Positions 53,055 to 64,000 of a DNA stretch of 64,000 nucleotides are shown here, piece by piece (position 1 is the first letter of the stretch; every line of letters starts with the position of its first letter). Origin of the DNA: Methylobacillus arboreus. GTDB taxonomy: Bacteria; Pseudomonadota; Gammaproteobacteria; Burkholderiales; Methylophilaceae. The DNA lies in contig NZ_JAJAVC010000006.1 of the NCBI RefSeq assembly GCF_020532725.1, positions 310,001-374,000 on the forward strand, written 5' to 3'. The translations under genes and the position numbers were made by a program. Below the pieces are notes generated by a model. It did no database searches. It had not been told where the DNA came from and was given only the letters and a program-made list of their open reading frames with translations.

Positions 53055-53638
53055 GCTGCCTGCTTCCTGATAAAGAACACCAGACGCAAGCGGGTCTTGG
53101 CCTCGGCATCCACCGCCTCGCCACGCTCGAAGCTGAGTTCCGCCAGCGCCACGTTCGGCAGTGCATCCAGCACGTCCAGCACCAGCGCCTTGACTGCCTG
53201 GTAATTTCCCTGCACCGGAACGCTGGCCTCAAAGCGGCGCACATTGCCCTGCTTCTTTTCCGCAAGTGAATACTCGCCCTTGACCACTTGCAGCCCATGC
53301 CCTTCAGCCAGGCGGAACAGCACGCCCAACTCGTCCGGCAATTTCTCGATGGCGGGAAAGCGAGTATCGAATTCCCGCAGCTCCTGCGCCAGCGCCTGCT
53401 CCGGCGATGCCGCTTCCTGGCGTTGCGGCTGGGGGTTCAACCGCAACGCAGCTTGCTGCGCTTGCAGATCACGCCTGATTTCAGCCATCTCTGTTTGCAG
53501 GGGAAATATCCATCCCGCAATCATGTAGAGCGTCGACAACATCAATACAATCGCCGCCATGCCCGGCCATCCCAGACGGTACTGCATGCGGTGCGCCGCC
53601 CACTGCAGCCATTTGAGGTCAAGCGCCTGCTGCGTCAC
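53051..53638 (-). CDS. PilO/GspM-like inner-membrane platform protein
   Basis: This 195-residue protein has a membrane helix (GMAAIVLMLSTLYMIAGWIFP, about 25-46), a short coiled coil (MAEIRRDLQAQQAALRL), and a ferredoxin-like C-terminal part (about 115-190). The PilO-like phrases FDTRFPAIEKLPDELGVLFRLAEGHGLQVVKGEYSL are visible. It overlaps both neighbours by ATGA. It is the PilO/GspM member of a PilM-N-O trio. Confidence 0.78.
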   Translation of the reverse strand: MTQQALDLKWLQWAAHRMQYRLGWPGMAAIVLMLSTLYMIAGWIFPLQTEMAEIRRDLQAQQAALRLNPQPQRQEAASPEQALAQELREFDTRFPAIEKLPDELGVLFRLAEGHGLQVVKGEYSLAEKKQGNVRRFEASVPVQGNYQAVKALVLDVLDALPNVALAELSFERGEAVDAEAKTRLRLVFFIRKQAA

Positions 53639-54177
53639 GCCGCACCCCAGCTTGCCGTAATGCCAAAGCGGATGAAGTTCGCCATGCCGCCGTCTTGCGG
53701 CTTTTCCATCATTTCATGCTCATCCAGGACGACATCGCGCATTTCCGGCACGGCCTCCAGGCGTTTCAGGTAGGCCAACAAGGCTGCTACATCTCTGGCC
53801 TCGCCCTTGAGGCGTAATTTTCCCTTGGCGGCATCCGGCCGTATTGCCAGCAAGGCAATTTCCGGTTGGGCAACCTGCTCCAGCCGGTTCAGCAAACCTG
53901 GCCAGGGCCTGCCGAGCTCATCAAGCACGCTATTCGCCTGCTTGATCTCGGCTTTTTGCGCGCCGGACAAGGCTTGCGGCTGGATGATGGCAGTGGCTGA
54001 CGCAGGCTTGGCAGCCAGCTGTGTTTGTTCCAATTGCTGCGAAAGCTCAGCCCGCTCGGCATGCATCTCTGCAAGCTGCCAGGCACAGACCAGTGCCGCC
54101 AAAGCCACCAATACCATGCTGACCCTGCAGCGCGCGTTTGCCGCGCCTGGCGCTGCATGATCCAGTTGCAGCCTCAT
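53635..54177 (-). CDS. PilN/GspL C-terminal-like platform protein
   Basis: This 180-residue protein has a membrane helix near the N-terminus (VSMVLVALAALVCAWQLAEM, about 19-38), a coiled coil, and a ferredoxin-like domain (about 85-170; PWPGLLNRLEQVAQPEIALLAIRPDAAKGKLRLKGE). This is the typical PilN layout. Together with the preceding gene it corresponds to a GspL that is split in two, as in type IV pilus systems. Overlaps by ATGA on both sides. Confidence 0.78.
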   Translation of the reverse strand: MRLQLDHAAPGAANARCRVSMVLVALAALVCAWQLAEMHAERAELSQQLEQTQLAAKPASATAIIQPQALSGAQKAEIKQANSVLDELGRPWPGLLNRLEQVAQPEIALLAIRPDAAKGKLRLKGEARDVAALLAYLKRLEAVPEMRDVVLDEHEMMEKPQDGGMANFIRFGITASWGAA

Positions 54178-54954
54178 GCCTTGCCTCCCGCCATGGCAAG
54201 ACCGGTTTCATGATCGACAGACCAGGGCACTATGCGTAGGTCGATGTCTTCCCCTGTCCGGGCACACACATGCACCGGAACGGTATCCGGCATGTCCAGT
54301 TGCAACCTCAACCTTGCCAACCTGGCATCCAGTCCGTCCTGCCAATCAGGCAATGCAGGCTGCAATTGCACCGCAGTCCAGCTGCGCGCCTGCCATGCCA
54401 ACAGGCACAAACGGCCAGGCTCTGCCAGTACGAAGATGCCATCCGGCTGAGGCTTTTTCAGTTGATTGAAAGCGCGCGCCAGACCGGATTGCACGCTTGC
54501 GAGCAGAGCGCCTGATACTGCCGACTGGTGCCACAGCCCGTCCAGCAAATCCCGGTCCACGGCGCTGGCAATGCCATTGCCGCCAAGCGCAGCAAAACTC
54601 AGCCGGATATCCCATCTCGATGCCGCCTCGCCATGCACACGCTCAAACGCATGCCGGCATAACAACGCCAGTTCCCCTCCGCCCGCAGCGCCATCCGGAT
54701 TGGGGACGATGGCATAGCGCATGAAATGGCTGGAAAGCACTACCTCGACTCTGGCTCCTGCGGCATCCGCTTGCTGCAAGACCTGAGGCAGGGCAGCCAG
54801 CACCGCCTGAGCGCCGCTGCTTTCCGCCTCGAACTGGAATACGCCCCTATTTTCAATTCGGCGCTTTAACCCGGCAGCAGTGCGTACCCAGACGATATGA
54901 TCGGGATAAATATGCAGGACAAGGGTTGGCCGCAACCAGCTGGGGAGCATGCGA

Positions 54955-54974
<20 letters not shown>
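54174..54974 (-). CDS. PilM-like actin-fold cytoplasmic protein
   Basis: A product of about 266 residues with an actin-like (PilM/GspL N-domain) fold: LVLHIYPDHIVWVRTA, VVLSSHFMRYAIVPNP and a C-terminal ATPase-like part. Classical PilM phosphate-binding motifs are not clear, so the protein is probably a degenerate member acting as adaptor between the ATPase and platform. The start is placed at a GTG at 54974, which has GGAGGAG 7 bases upstream and overlaps the GspE stop by 20 bases; an ATG at 54950 has no ribosome-binding site. Confidence 0.72.
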
Positions 54975-56627
<1,653 letters not shown>

Positions 56628-56631
<4 letters not shown>

Positions 56632-57809
56632 TGCAGGCTCCCTGCCAGTTCAAAGATGGGCATGTAGAGCATGACGACGACCGCACCGATAATCAGGCCG
56701 ATGAAGATCATGAGCAAAGGCTCGAACAGGCGCGTGAACCATTCGAGCCAGCGGGCGATTTCCTCGTCATGCAGCGTGGCGATGTGCTCCATCATCTTGC
56801 CCATCTCGCCGCTTTTCTCGCCCACGCGCAGCATGCGCAACGATACCGGCGTCACAAGGCCAGCAGCTTCCATCGCCTCCGAGATTGCGCGCCCTTCGCG
56901 GATCAACGCAGCCGCCTTGCCAAGGCTCTGGTGCATGGAGGCGGTGAGCAGGCCGCGCGCCATTTCCAGCGCCTGGGTCACAGTAATTCCACCCTCGAGC
57001 AGCATGCCCAGCGTGCGGTAAAACCTTGCCAGCTGGAACACGCGCATCTGCTCGCCCACCGTGGGCAAACGCCACAGCAGCTTGATAAGACGCCCGCGCA
57101 CGCCAGGCCGCATCAGGGCCGCGATGACCAGTCCCAGTAACAATACGGAACCCAACAGCAATGCCTGGCCATGCGTTTCCATGATATGCGCCCAGCCCAG
57201 CACCAGCTTGAGCATCCAGGCCTGGTTGTCCCCGGCATCGGCATAAATCTGCGAAAAGCGCGGCACGACATATCCCAGCAGGAACAACACAACCAGGCTG
57301 CCAACGGTAATAAGTAAAAACGGATAAATCGAGGAGGCAATCAGTTTCTTGCGCAGCACTTCCACCTGCTGTTCGTAGCCGATATAGCGCAGCAAGGCTT
57401 CCGGCAAGTCGCCGGTGCGTTCGCTCGCCTTGACCATGGAAGTGTAAAGACCGGGAAATGCCGTGGGATAAGCGCTCAGGGCGGCAGACAATGTCTGCCC
57501 GCGATACAGCGCCTCCAGCACGCCCTTCAATATCTGGGCGATCTCCGGCCGCTGCTCCTTCTCCACAATGCCTTCCAGGGACTCGACAAGCCCCAGCCCG
57601 GCCTTAAGCAGGGAAAGCAGCTCCTGGCTGAACAACAGCAAGGGAAAGCGCGTGCGCTTGGCTTTTAACAAACCTTGCTGTTCAGCCTTGGTGGTCAGTA
57701 CCTCATAGCCCTGGCTGCGTGCCTTGGCCGCTGCTTCATCGGCATGCTGCGCCTCAAGCTCAAGCGAGACCAGCCGGCCGCCGCTAATCGCCCGTACCTG
57801 GTAGCGCAT
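56628..57809 (-). CDS. GspF/PilC-type inner-membrane platform protein
   Basis: This 393-residue protein has the two cytoplasmic four-helix GspF domains (about 60-185 and 265-390) and three membrane helices (about 165-190, 215-240, 370-390). Hallmarks include FSQELLSLLKAGLGLVESLEG, RTGDLPEALLRYIGYEQQ, FARFYRTLGMLLEGGITVTQAL-like and MIFIGLIIGAVVVMLYMPIFE. It starts 2 bases after the GspG stop and is read together with gspG and gspE. Confidence 0.95.
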
Positions 57810-57811
57810 GG

Positions 57812-58240
57812 TTACCAGTTCACGATATCGACATTGTCGTCGCTACCGCCAGGCTGGCCGTCCTTGCCCAGTGAATAAAGGTCAAAGTCGCCATGCTCGC
57901 CGGGGGACTTGAAGACATAAGGCCGCCCCCAGGGATCGTTGGGCACGCTTTTCTGCAGATAGGGCCCGGCCCATTTGCTTTCACCGGCGGGTGCCACATT
58001 CAAAGCCAGCAAGCCCTGTTCGGAAGTGGGATAGTGGCCGACATCCAGCCGGTATTGATCCAGGGCTTTTTCCAATGCCCCGATCTGGGCACGCGCAGTC
58101 TTGACCTCGGATTTGCCAAGCTGGGCAAAATATTTTGGTGCAACATATCCCACCAGCAAGCCGAGGATGACTAACACCACCAACAACTCGAGCAGGGTAA
58201 ACCCTGCTTGGCGCAGATTCATCAATGTAGGATTTTTCAT
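57812..58240 (-). CDS. gspG: Major pseudopilin GspG
   Basis: This 142-residue protein is the canonical GspG: prepilin signal QAG-FTLLELLVVLVILGLLVGYVAPKYF, helix with TARAQIGALEKALDQYRLDVGHYPTSEQGL, and the calcium-loop end YLQKSVPNDPWGRPYVFKSPGEHGDFDLYSLGKDGQPGGSDDN. The ATG at 58240 is preferred over a TTG at 58288 with no ribosome-binding site. It is the first gene of an 11-gene minus-strand operon. The operon lacks gspH-K of the normal order, a prepilin peptidase and a pilotin. Confidence 0.93.
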   Translation of the reverse strand: MKNPTLMNLRQAGFTLLELLVVLVILGLLVGYVAPKYFAQLGKSEVKTARAQIGALEKALDQYRLDVGHYPTSEQGLLALNVAPAGESKWAGPYLQKSVPNDPWGRPYVFKSPGEHGDFDLYSLGKDGQPGGSDDNVDIVNW

Positions 58241-58427
58241 CACAGACGCCAGGCGCCGCCTAGCCTTAACAATAAGATTTGACGCCAAGCATAGCTATGA
58301 TTTATGACGTTTTCATTAAACTGCGTCCGCAACCAAGTCCTTGCCAATAAAGGCTTTGGCTCATACCTGTCGTCATAATTCTGCAATATTCATATGCATA
58401 ATCTGCCCGACATCTGGCGTTCAGCAG

Positions 58428-60245
58428 ATGCTTACTTATCACCTGAAGACCCAACTGCTTCGCCTCATGAATACTGCAACCCATTTCCGCTTCACCAAGA
58501 ACGACGACAACCCGACCGTTAAGCGCTTGCTGCGTGCCGTCGAGCCGGTGGTAGACGACATGCCCTGCCTGCCTGTACTGGGCATTTTCCAGGAAAACCC
58601 GCAAATTTTCGCGCTGCCGGTAGTGAATGCTCGCAATGAGCCGGTAGGCATTGTGGAGCGGCACGCATTCGTTGAAACCTTCATCAAGCCTTATACCCAC
58701 GAGATATACGGCAAGAAACCGATTGCCGAATTCATGAACCAGGCACCGCTGATAGTGAGCAGCCACACCTCCATTGATGATATATCGCGCATCATTATTG
58801 ATGCGGGCATGCAGCATATGGTCAGCGGCTTCATTGTCACCGAACATGGGCAGTATGCCGGCATTGCCAACGGCCATGACTTGCTGGACGAAATCACGCA
58901 GCGCAAACAGGCCAACCTGTTCTACCTCGCGCATTTCGACCAGTTAACCAAGCTGCCTAACCGCGTGCTGTTCATGGACAGGCTCTCAATGGCCATTGCC
59001 GAAGCCAGCCGGGTTGGCTCCCAGATTGGCTTGTTATTCATCGACCTTGATAAATTCAAGCACTTCAACGACTCAATGGGCCATGCCTTTGGCGACCAGT
59101 TGCTGATTGCGATGGCCGGCATCCTCACCCGTTGCTCACGCGAGATGGATACGGTCGCAAGACTGTCGGGCGACGAATTTACCATTATCGCCGACAACAT
59201 CACCGGCCAGAAGGACTTGGACAGCCTGTGCTGGCGCATTCTTGATACGCTCAAGCTGCCGCAGCAGATCATGGGACGAGAGGTCTTCATCTCTGCCAGC
59301 ATAGGCACCGTTATCTTCCCGCGCGACGACCAGGACGCCAACAACCTGCTGGTCAAGGCCGATGCCGCAATGTACGAAGCCAAGCGCAGTGGGCGCAATA
59401 CCTATCGCCACTATACGGCCGGCATGCGGCTGTACTCGCTTGACCGCATGTCGCTGGAGACAGACCTGCGCGTTGCAATAGAACGCAATGAATTTGAGCT
59501 TTACTACCAGCCCCAGGTAGCGCTCGACAGCGGCAGGGTGGTAGGCAAGGAAGCCTTGATCCGCTGGCATCATCCCCAGCGCGGTTTGCTCACCCCAATC
59601 CATTTCATCGAGATTGCCGAGGAAACCGGCCTGATTGTCGCCATCGGCCAATGGGTGATCCGGGAGGCCTGCCGCCAGCACCAGGCTTGGCTGAAAGATG
59701 GGCTCCAGCCCATGCGCATATCCGTCAACATTTCCGCCATGCAGTTTTACCAGAGCGACTTCTGCGACATGGTGGAAGACACCATTCATGCAACCGGCAT
59801 CAACCCGTCATATCTTGAGTTTGAGCTGACCGAGAGCATGTTCATGCAGGATGCCGATGCCGTCGTGCGCACATTGCGCAAGCTGCATGGGCTGGGCATT
59901 AAATTGGCCATTGACGACTTTGGCACAGGCTATTCCAACCTCAGCTACCTGCGCAAATTCCCCATTGACCGGCTCAAGGTCGATCAATCATTTATCAAGG
60001 GCATAGAACACGAGCCAGTCAATGTTGAAATTGTCAAAACCATCGCAGCGCTGGCGCGCAGCATGTCGCTGGAGTTGGTAGCAGAAGGTGTGGAAACGGA
60101 TGTGGAACTGCATTGGGCAGAGTCCAGCGGCTGTACCTTTGTGCAAGGCTACCGCTTTTCACAACCCCTGCCGGCAGAAAAGTTTGCACGCTGGGTCGCA
60201 GAGTACAAACACCAGGTCAACCAGCATACACTGGGAGATATGTAG
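58428..60245 (+). CDS. CBS-GGDEF-EAL c-di-GMP signalling protein
   Basis: The 605-residue soluble protein has a CBS-like pair (about 20-155), a GGDEF domain (about 170-335) whose active-site loop is SGDEF near residue 247, and a complete EAL domain (about 350-600). The EAL part keeps KEALIRW, the catalytic asparagine in SVNISA, LTES, DDFGTGYS, the lysine in LKVDQSFIK, and QGY, so phosphodiesterase activity is likely. The first glycine of GGDEF is serine; some SGDEF enzymes are active, so cyclase activity is uncertain. The ATG at 58428 is chosen; one at 58467 is also possible. It lies divergent to the secretion operon and could link it to c-di-GMP. Confidence 0.93.
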   Translation: MLTYHLKTQLLRLMNTATHFRFTKNDDNPTVKRLLRAVEPVVDDMPCLPVLGIFQENPQIFALPVVNARNEPVGIVERHAFVETFIKPYTHEIYGKKPIAEFMNQAPLIVSSHTSIDDISRIIIDAGMQHMVSGFIVTEHGQYAGIANGHDLLDEITQRKQANLFYLAHFDQLTKLPNRVLFMDRLSMAIAEASRVGSQIGLLFIDLDKFKHFNDSMGHAFGDQLLIAMAGILTRCSREMDTVARLSGDEFTIIADNITGQKDLDSLCWRILDTLKLPQQIMGREVFISASIGTVIFPRDDQDANNLLVKADAAMYEAKRSGRNTYRHYTAGMRLYSLDRMSLETDLRVAIERNEFELYYQPQVALDSGRVVGKEALIRWHHPQRGLLTPIHFIEIAEETGLIVAIGQWVIREACRQHQAWLKDGLQPMRISVNISAMQFYQSDFCDMVEDTIHATGINPSYLEFELTESMFMQDADAVVRTLRKLHGLGIKLAIDDFGTGYSNLSYLRKFPIDRLKVDQSFIKGIEHEPVNVEIVKTIAALARSMSLELVAEGVETDVELHWAESSGCTFVQGYRFSQPLPAEKFARWVAEYKHQVNQHTLGDM

Positions 60246-60262
60246 GCCTACAAACCTGCAGC

Positions 60263-61231
60263 TTATTTGGTTTGCAGTGTCCGTACATGCTGCTTGCGCT
60301 GCCAACGGCCGAACACGCCCACCAGCCCCAGCAACAGCATCCAGAATGTGGAAGGTTCCGGCACTGCGCTGACCTGCCAGCCGATATCCGCCAGCGCGGC
60401 ATAGTCAAGGTCACTGAAATATTCACGGTTTCCCGGTGCCGTGCCTGGGTCCATCAGGTTGGGCACAGGAACACCATCGATTGATCCCAAAACGCCATAT
60501 CCCCAGTGTGCGCCGACACCGTCCACAGGCACCGCATCTCCATATAATGCGGTTGCATTTTCCCCGGTGAACACCCAGCCGTCAGCACCTGGCTGTAGCA
60601 AGGCATCCCAGGCAGCGGAGGATCCAAAGCCCAGCAAATGCGCCAACTCATGCGTCGCCGTGGTCAACAGGTCCGGCTGTCCAGTTGCAAGGCCATTTTC
60701 ATCCAGCCCGGCATACCAGTCATGATAACTGTTGAACCAGATAGAGCCGCCCCAAGGGCCAATATCAGTAGCTATATCATCCAATGCGCCATCCTGACCA
60801 CGGCCGGCTACCGTATCAAGAAAATCCTGGCTGCCCTCAGCACGGATATTGCCTGAACCGGCAGCACCGAGCACCGAGCCATTGAAGGAAGAAGCACCAA
60901 CAAAGATCACCATGCTGCTCTCTGGCACGACTAGGTTGCTCACCGTGACATTCTCAACCCAGCTCTTCCAGCTTGGATGCTGAAAGCTTACTTGCCAGCT
61001 ATCGCCTGCCCCGGGTTGGATGGCAGATAACTTGTCGGTAAACCCGCTGAATACAGATGCCGCCTGCTCCAGCACTTCTCGCCGCATCAAGCCTGCATCG
61101 CTATCGGTACCGAACCAGCCGTTGCGGTCAAATCGATAATCAAAGATGATGTCGAGCGCCTGGGCCGAACTTGCTGCCAATGCCAGGCTACCGATCAAGA
61201 CCAACTTTGCCAGCTTATGCAATGAATGCAT
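60263..61231 (-). CDS. PEP-CTERM zinc metalloprotease-like protein, Fur-controlled
   Basis: The 322-residue product has a signal peptide (LVLIGSLALAASSAQA-LD), a metalloprotease-like domain with H194-E195-x-x-H198 in THELAHLLGFGSS, and the C-terminal exosortase signal VPEPSTFWMLLLGLVGVFGRWQRK. The third metal ligand of the usual HExxHxxGxxH motif would be residue 204, which is serine here, so another residue must serve if the site is active. A NLMDPG phrase nearer the end resembles a Met-turn. The start at 61231 has AAGG about 8 bases upstream. Strong Fur sites overlap its promoter, linking an exosortase-anchored protein with iron starvation. Confidence 0.82.
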   Translation of the reverse strand: MHSLHKLAKLVLIGSLALAASSAQALDIIFDYRFDRNGWFGTDSDAGLMRREVLEQAASVFSGFTDKLSAIQPGAGDSWQVSFQHPSWKSWVENVTVSNLVVPESSMVIFVGASSFNGSVLGAAGSGNIRAEGSQDFLDTVAGRGQDGALDDIATDIGPWGGSIWFNSYHDWYAGLDENGLATGQPDLLTTATHELAHLLGFGSSAAWDALLQPGADGWVFTGENATALYGDAVPVDGVGAHWGYGVLGSIDGVPVPNLMDPGTAPGNREYFSDLDYAALADIGWQVSAVPEPSTFWMLLLGLVGVFGRWQRKQHVRTLQTK

Positions 61232-61249
61232 GGTGCACCTTGTTAATTT

Positions 61250-61296
61250 GATATTGAGAATCATTATACTATTTATCAATAATCATTCTCAATATC
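61250..61296 (-). promoter_or_regulatory. Two Fur boxes covering the promoter of the PEP-CTERM metalloprotease gene
   Basis: Box 1 (61250-61268) matches the 19-bp Fur consensus at 16 positions, and box 2 (61278-61296), on the opposite strand, at 15. The two are near mirror images about a 9-base centre. On the minus strand TTGAGA (-35) lies in box 2 and TATAAT (61262-61267) in box 1, 18 bases apart, so bound Fur would cover both promoter elements. Confidence 0.8.
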
Positions 61297-61346
61297 TTAA
61301 GCATCAAAAATGCAAGCAACCAAGCATGGGACGCACCAAATAAAAA

Positions 61347-61367
61347 TGCCCTCGTTCAGAGGGCATC
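61347..61367 (-). terminator. Rho-independent terminator of ssb
   Basis: An 8-bp stem (ATGCCCTC and GAGGGCAT around GTTCA) with five A residues at its left (T run on the minus strand) lies 25 bases after ssb. Confidence 0.85.
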
Positions 61368-61392
61368 TCACTTCAATCTGCACAGTCAGATT

Positions 61393-61899
61393 TTAGAACG
61401 GAATATCGTCCTCAAAATCATCAAAGTTGCTGCCGCCAGCGGGCTTGGAAGCCGGGGCAGGCGCTGGGCGCTGGGCAGGTGCAGCTTGCTGTCTCGGAGC
61501 AGACTGACTGTAGTCCTGGTTGAAGTCATCGCCGCCGCCGTCATAGCTGGCACCACCCCCACCACCATCTCGCCCACCCAGCATCTGCATCTGGTCGGCA
61601 ATGATTTCCGTCGTGTAGCGGTCCTGCCCTTCCTTGGTCTGCCATTTGCGGGTTTGCAAGCGGCCTTCCACGTAGACCGGGCGGCCTTTTTTCAGGTATT
61701 CGCCAGCAATTTCCGCCAGCCTGCGGTACATGACGATGTTGTGCCATTCGGTGCGTTCCTGGCGTTGACCGTTCTTGTCTTTCCAGTTGTCGGTAGTGGC
61801 AATGCTGAAATTACATACTGCCTCACCGTTCGGCATATAACGCACTTCCGGGTCACGCCCGAGGTTGCCTACCAAGATTACTTTATTCACCGATGCCAT
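61393..61899 (-). CDS. ssb: Single-stranded DNA-binding protein
   Basis: This 168-residue protein has the N-terminal OB fold (1-110; [42 protein letters not shown]), a flexible Gly/Gln/Ala/Pro-rich linker, and the acidic tip FEDDIPF that docks repair and replication proteins. Length is normal. It starts 2 bases after the MFS gene and has a good terminator. Confidence 0.97.
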   Translation of the reverse strand: MASVNKVILVGNLGRDPEVRYMPNGEAVCNFSIATTDNWKDKNGQRQERTEWHNIVMYRRLAEIAGEYLKKGRPVYVEGRLQTRKWQTKEGQDRYTTEIIADQMQMLGGRDGGGGGASYDGGGDDFNQDYSQSAPRQQAAPAQRPAPAPASKPAGGSNFDDFEDDIPF

Positions 61900-61901
61900 T
61901 T

Positions 61902-63278
61902 TTAACCCCTTATCAATTGCAGCGCTGCGGAATCATCCCAGTTCGCCTGCATATCCACTTTCAATATCACCATGCCCTCTGCGGGCAGGACTACAGATTC
62001 TTTCACGCCAGGTAATGCTGCCAACTGGCGCGATAACTGGGCTGCATCATGCGCATGCCCTTCTGGCAAATGGTACATTTTGCTGCGCACCGCAGCGGGT
62101 GCCTGCATCGTCATGACGCTGACCAGCCATAAGAGCATGAGTATGCCACAGAAGATAAACACTGCTGAATATCCGTATTGACTGGATAGCCAGCCGCCTG
62201 AAACGCCGCCGACAAATATACCCAACGATTGCGCGGTGTTGAATACGCCGATCGCCGTCCCTTTGGCCGCAGCCGGCGCCTGCTTGGAAATGGTGGAAGG
62301 CATGATCGCTTCCAGCACATTGAAGGCAATAAAGAAGATTGTCAGCGCGGCAATAATGCCCCAGAAACTATCAATCATGAACCCAAACGCCAATTCGGCC
62401 AGCAACATCACCGAAACGCTGATAATAAATATTTGCTTGAGCTTGGCCTTTTTCTCACCAATGATAATGGCAGGCACCATCATGACCAGGGACACCACCA
62501 TAATCGGCAGGTAGATCATCCAATGGTCATTCTCACTCATGCCGCTGGTTTGCTTGAGCGCAAACGGCACCACCACGAACATCGCCATATGCGAGGCATG
62601 CAAGGCAAAAATGCCGAAGTTGAGCCGCAACAGCTGGGTATCTTGCAACACCGGGCCAAGCTTGGCCGGCGCAGCCTGGGAGTCAGAATGAAAACGGCTC
62701 ACCTCGGGATTGGGCACCAGGTACTTGATATCCAGAATCGCCAGCAGCGCAAGGACGCCGGTCAGCATGAAAATACCCGACACGCCTATCCACTGGTTGA
62801 GGGCCGGCCCAAGAATCAGCGATAGCGCAAAGGTGATGCCAATGCTGCCACCTATCATCGCCATCGCCTTGGTGCGGTGCTCCTCGCGCGTCAGGTCGGC
62901 CACCAGTGCAGTCACGGCTGCCGATATCGCACCGGCGCCCTGAATTGCACGGCCGATGATGATGGTATGGATATCGTCCGCCATCCCAGCCACAACGCTG
63001 CCAATGGCGAAAATCACCAAACCGAGATAAATCATGTTCTTGCGGCCAAAGCGGTCTGACGCCATGCCAAACGGCAATTGGAACAAGGCCTGCGTCAAGC
63101 CGTAGGCGCCAAGCGCTAGGCCGATATAGAAATGGTCATGTCCGGTAGGCAGGGTTTCCGCATAGATGGCAAAGATCGGCAGGATCAGGAACATGCCCAG
63201 CATGCGCAGGCCGTAGATGGAAGCCAGGCTCAGGGTGGACCGCAGCTCAACGGCGGACATGCGTTCAGACTGTGACAT
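61902..63278 (-). CDS. MFS transporter, YajR-like with C-terminal soluble domain
   Basis: This 458-residue protein has 12 predicted membrane helices of the major facilitator family with motif [18 protein letters not shown] (about 73-89). A roughly 65-residue soluble tail ([30 protein letters not shown]..) has the length and pattern of the YAM domain of E. coli YajR. Substrate is unknown. It is read divergently from uvrA with a 90-base spacer and is followed by ssb, the common betaproteobacterial uvrA/MFS/ssb order. Confidence 0.9.
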   Translation of the reverse strand: MSQSERMSAVELRSTLSLASIYGLRMLGMFLILPIFAIYAETLPTGHDHFYIGLALGAYGLTQALFQLPFGMASDRFGRKNMIYLGLVIFAIGSVVAGMADDIHTIIIGRAIQGAGAISAAVTALVADLTREEHRTKAMAMIGGSIGITFALSLILGPALNQWIGVSGIFMLTGVLALLAILDIKYLVPNPEVSRFHSDSQAAPAKLGPVLQDTQLLRLNFGIFALHASHMAMFVVVPFALKQTSGMSENDHWMIYLPIMVVSLVMMVPAIIIGEKKAKLKQIFIISVSVMLLAELAFGFMIDSFWGIIAALTIFFIAFNVLEAIMPSTISKQAPAAAKGTAIGVFNTAQSLGIFVGGVSGGWLSSQYGYSAVFIFCGILMLLWLVSVMTMQAPAAVRSKMYHLPEGHAHDAAQLSRQLAALPGVKESVVLPAEGMVILKVDMQANWDDSAALQLIRG

Positions 63279-63368
63279 TAAAAATCATTGAATTAAATAC
63301 GCGAAGTTGCGTATATTAACAGGTTGCCTCCCCAAGTAACCAAACCGACAAGCGACAATTTTTACTCC

Positions 63369-64000
63369 ATGGACTACATACGCATACGTGGTGCCCGCAC
63401 GCACAACCTGAAAAATGTTTCGCTGGACCTGCCCCGCAACAAGCTGATCGTGATTACCGGACTGTCCGGCTCGGGCAAGTCCTCGCTGGCATTCGATACA
63501 CTCTATGCAGAAGGCCAGCGTCGTTATGTGGAATCCCTCTCGGCCTATGCGCGCCAGTTCCTTGCCCGCATGGACAAACCCGATGTAGACCTGATCGAGG
63601 GCTTGTCCCCGGCCATTTCGATTGAGCAGAAATCCACCTCGCATAACCCGCGCTCCACCGTGGGTACCGTCACCGAAATCCACGACTACCTGCGCCTGCT
63701 CTACGCGCGCGCAGGCGACCCGGAATGCCCGGACCACGGCATCAAGCTGGAAGCGCAGACCGTTTCACAGATGGTGGACAGCGTCTTGCTGTTGCCGGAA
63801 GAAACAAGACTCATGATTCTTGCCCCGGTAGTCAGCAACCGCAAGGGCGAACAACTGGACCTGTTCGAAGAACTCAAGGCCCAGGGGTTTGTACGCGTCC
63901 GTGTGGATGGCGAGATTTATGAGCTCGACAGCGTCCCCAAGCTTGCCAAGACCGTGAAACATAATGTGGATGTTGTCGTTGACCGGCTCAAGATTCGCGC
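63369..64000 (+). CDS. uvrA: UvrA, excinuclease ABC subunit A, N-terminal part
   Basis: The open frame from the ATG at 63369 to the window end covers about 210 residues of a protein usually about 940 long. It opens with [25 protein letters not shown] and the first Walker [16 protein letters not shown] (about 30-45), then [14 protein letters not shown] and the Q-loop region [20 protein letters not shown]. UvrA finds DNA damage for nucleotide excision repair. The gene is cut by the window edge and not broken as far as seen. The 90-base spacer to the divergent MFS gene should hold its promoter; no LexA box was recognised. Confidence 0.97.
   Translation, partial: MDYIRIRGARTHNLKNVSLDLPRNKLIVITGLSGSGKSSLAFDTLYAEGQRRYVESLSAYARQFLARMDKPDVDLIEGLSPAISIEQKSTSHNPRSTVGTVTEIHDYLRLLYARAGDPECPDHGIKLEAQTVSQMVDSVLLLPEETRLMILAPVVSNRKGEQLDLFEELKAQGFVRVRVDGEIYELDSVPKLAKTVKHNVDVVVDRLKIR

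Noticed and set aside
61243-61300. Fur region as a transcription terminator
   Set aside because: The mirror symmetry could fold as a hairpin, but it is AT-rich and matches the Fur consensus with promoter elements inside.

Overview
The window looks like chromosomal DNA of a betaproteobacterium of the Methylophilaceae type (Methylobacillus, Methylovorus and relatives). This is an inference from four things: the house-keeping gene order fmdB-DUF502-aspS and uvrA/MFS/ssb, several PEP-CTERM proteins, a LuxR-type regulator of the EpsA family (a family described next to Methylobacillus-type exopolysaccharide operons), and moderately GC-rich genes with AT-rich spacers. No rRNA, tRNA, CRISPR array, prophage or intact insertion sequence was seen.

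Layout. 1-3.9 kb: house-keeping block on the minus strand (apt cut by the window edge, a ParE-type toxin-antitoxin pair, aspS, a DUF502 membrane protein, an FmdB zinc ribbon). 3.9-4.3 kb: remnant of a small inverted-repeat element, then a promoter covered by a long palindrome. 4.3-11.2 kb: plus-strand operon for a TonB-dependent receptor and an Opp/Dpp/Nik-type ABC importer. 11.1-21.4 kb: minus-strand operon for a giant DUF11-repeat secreted protein, a giant OmpA-domain beta-barrel protein and a small STAS-like protein. 21.7-24.5 kb: a divergent response regulator and 7TM sensor kinase. 24.6-27 kb: four PEP-CTERM genes in a row, three of them paralogous FxDxF-type, each with its own terminator. 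27.2-32.7 kb: TonB, ExbD, ExbD and a very large ExbB fused to periplasmic domains, with a porin and a coiled-coil protein. 32.9-44.3 kb: a two-partner secretion pair (FhaC-type transporter and a 3288-residue filamentous haemagglutinin). 44.6-48.8 kb: an unknown exported protein, another PEP-CTERM protein, EpsA, and a lytic transglycosylase. 48.8-49.1 kb: a complete 269-bp MITE-like element. 49.1-58.2 kb: an 11-gene type II secretion/type IV filament operon. 58.4-64 kb: a CBS-GGDEF-EAL protein, a Fur-controlled PEP-CTERM metalloprotease, ssb, a YajR-like MFS transporter and the start of uvrA.

How it works together. Most of the window is devoted to the cell surface: exported adhesins and matrix proteins, the machines that carry or energise them (two-partner secretion, type II-like secretion, ExbB/ExbD/TonB) and regulators suited to a biofilm or matrix switch (EpsA, two-component pair, c-di-GMP enzyme). 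The most interesting regulatory signal is a 16-bp palindrome, consensus TAGTCC-N4-GGACTA, found in five or six spacers upstream of PEP-CTERM genes and epsA and probably of the DUF11 operon. It is proposed here as the EpsA operator. No exosortase gene is in the window. All annotation was made by eye from sequence and translations; no database search was run.
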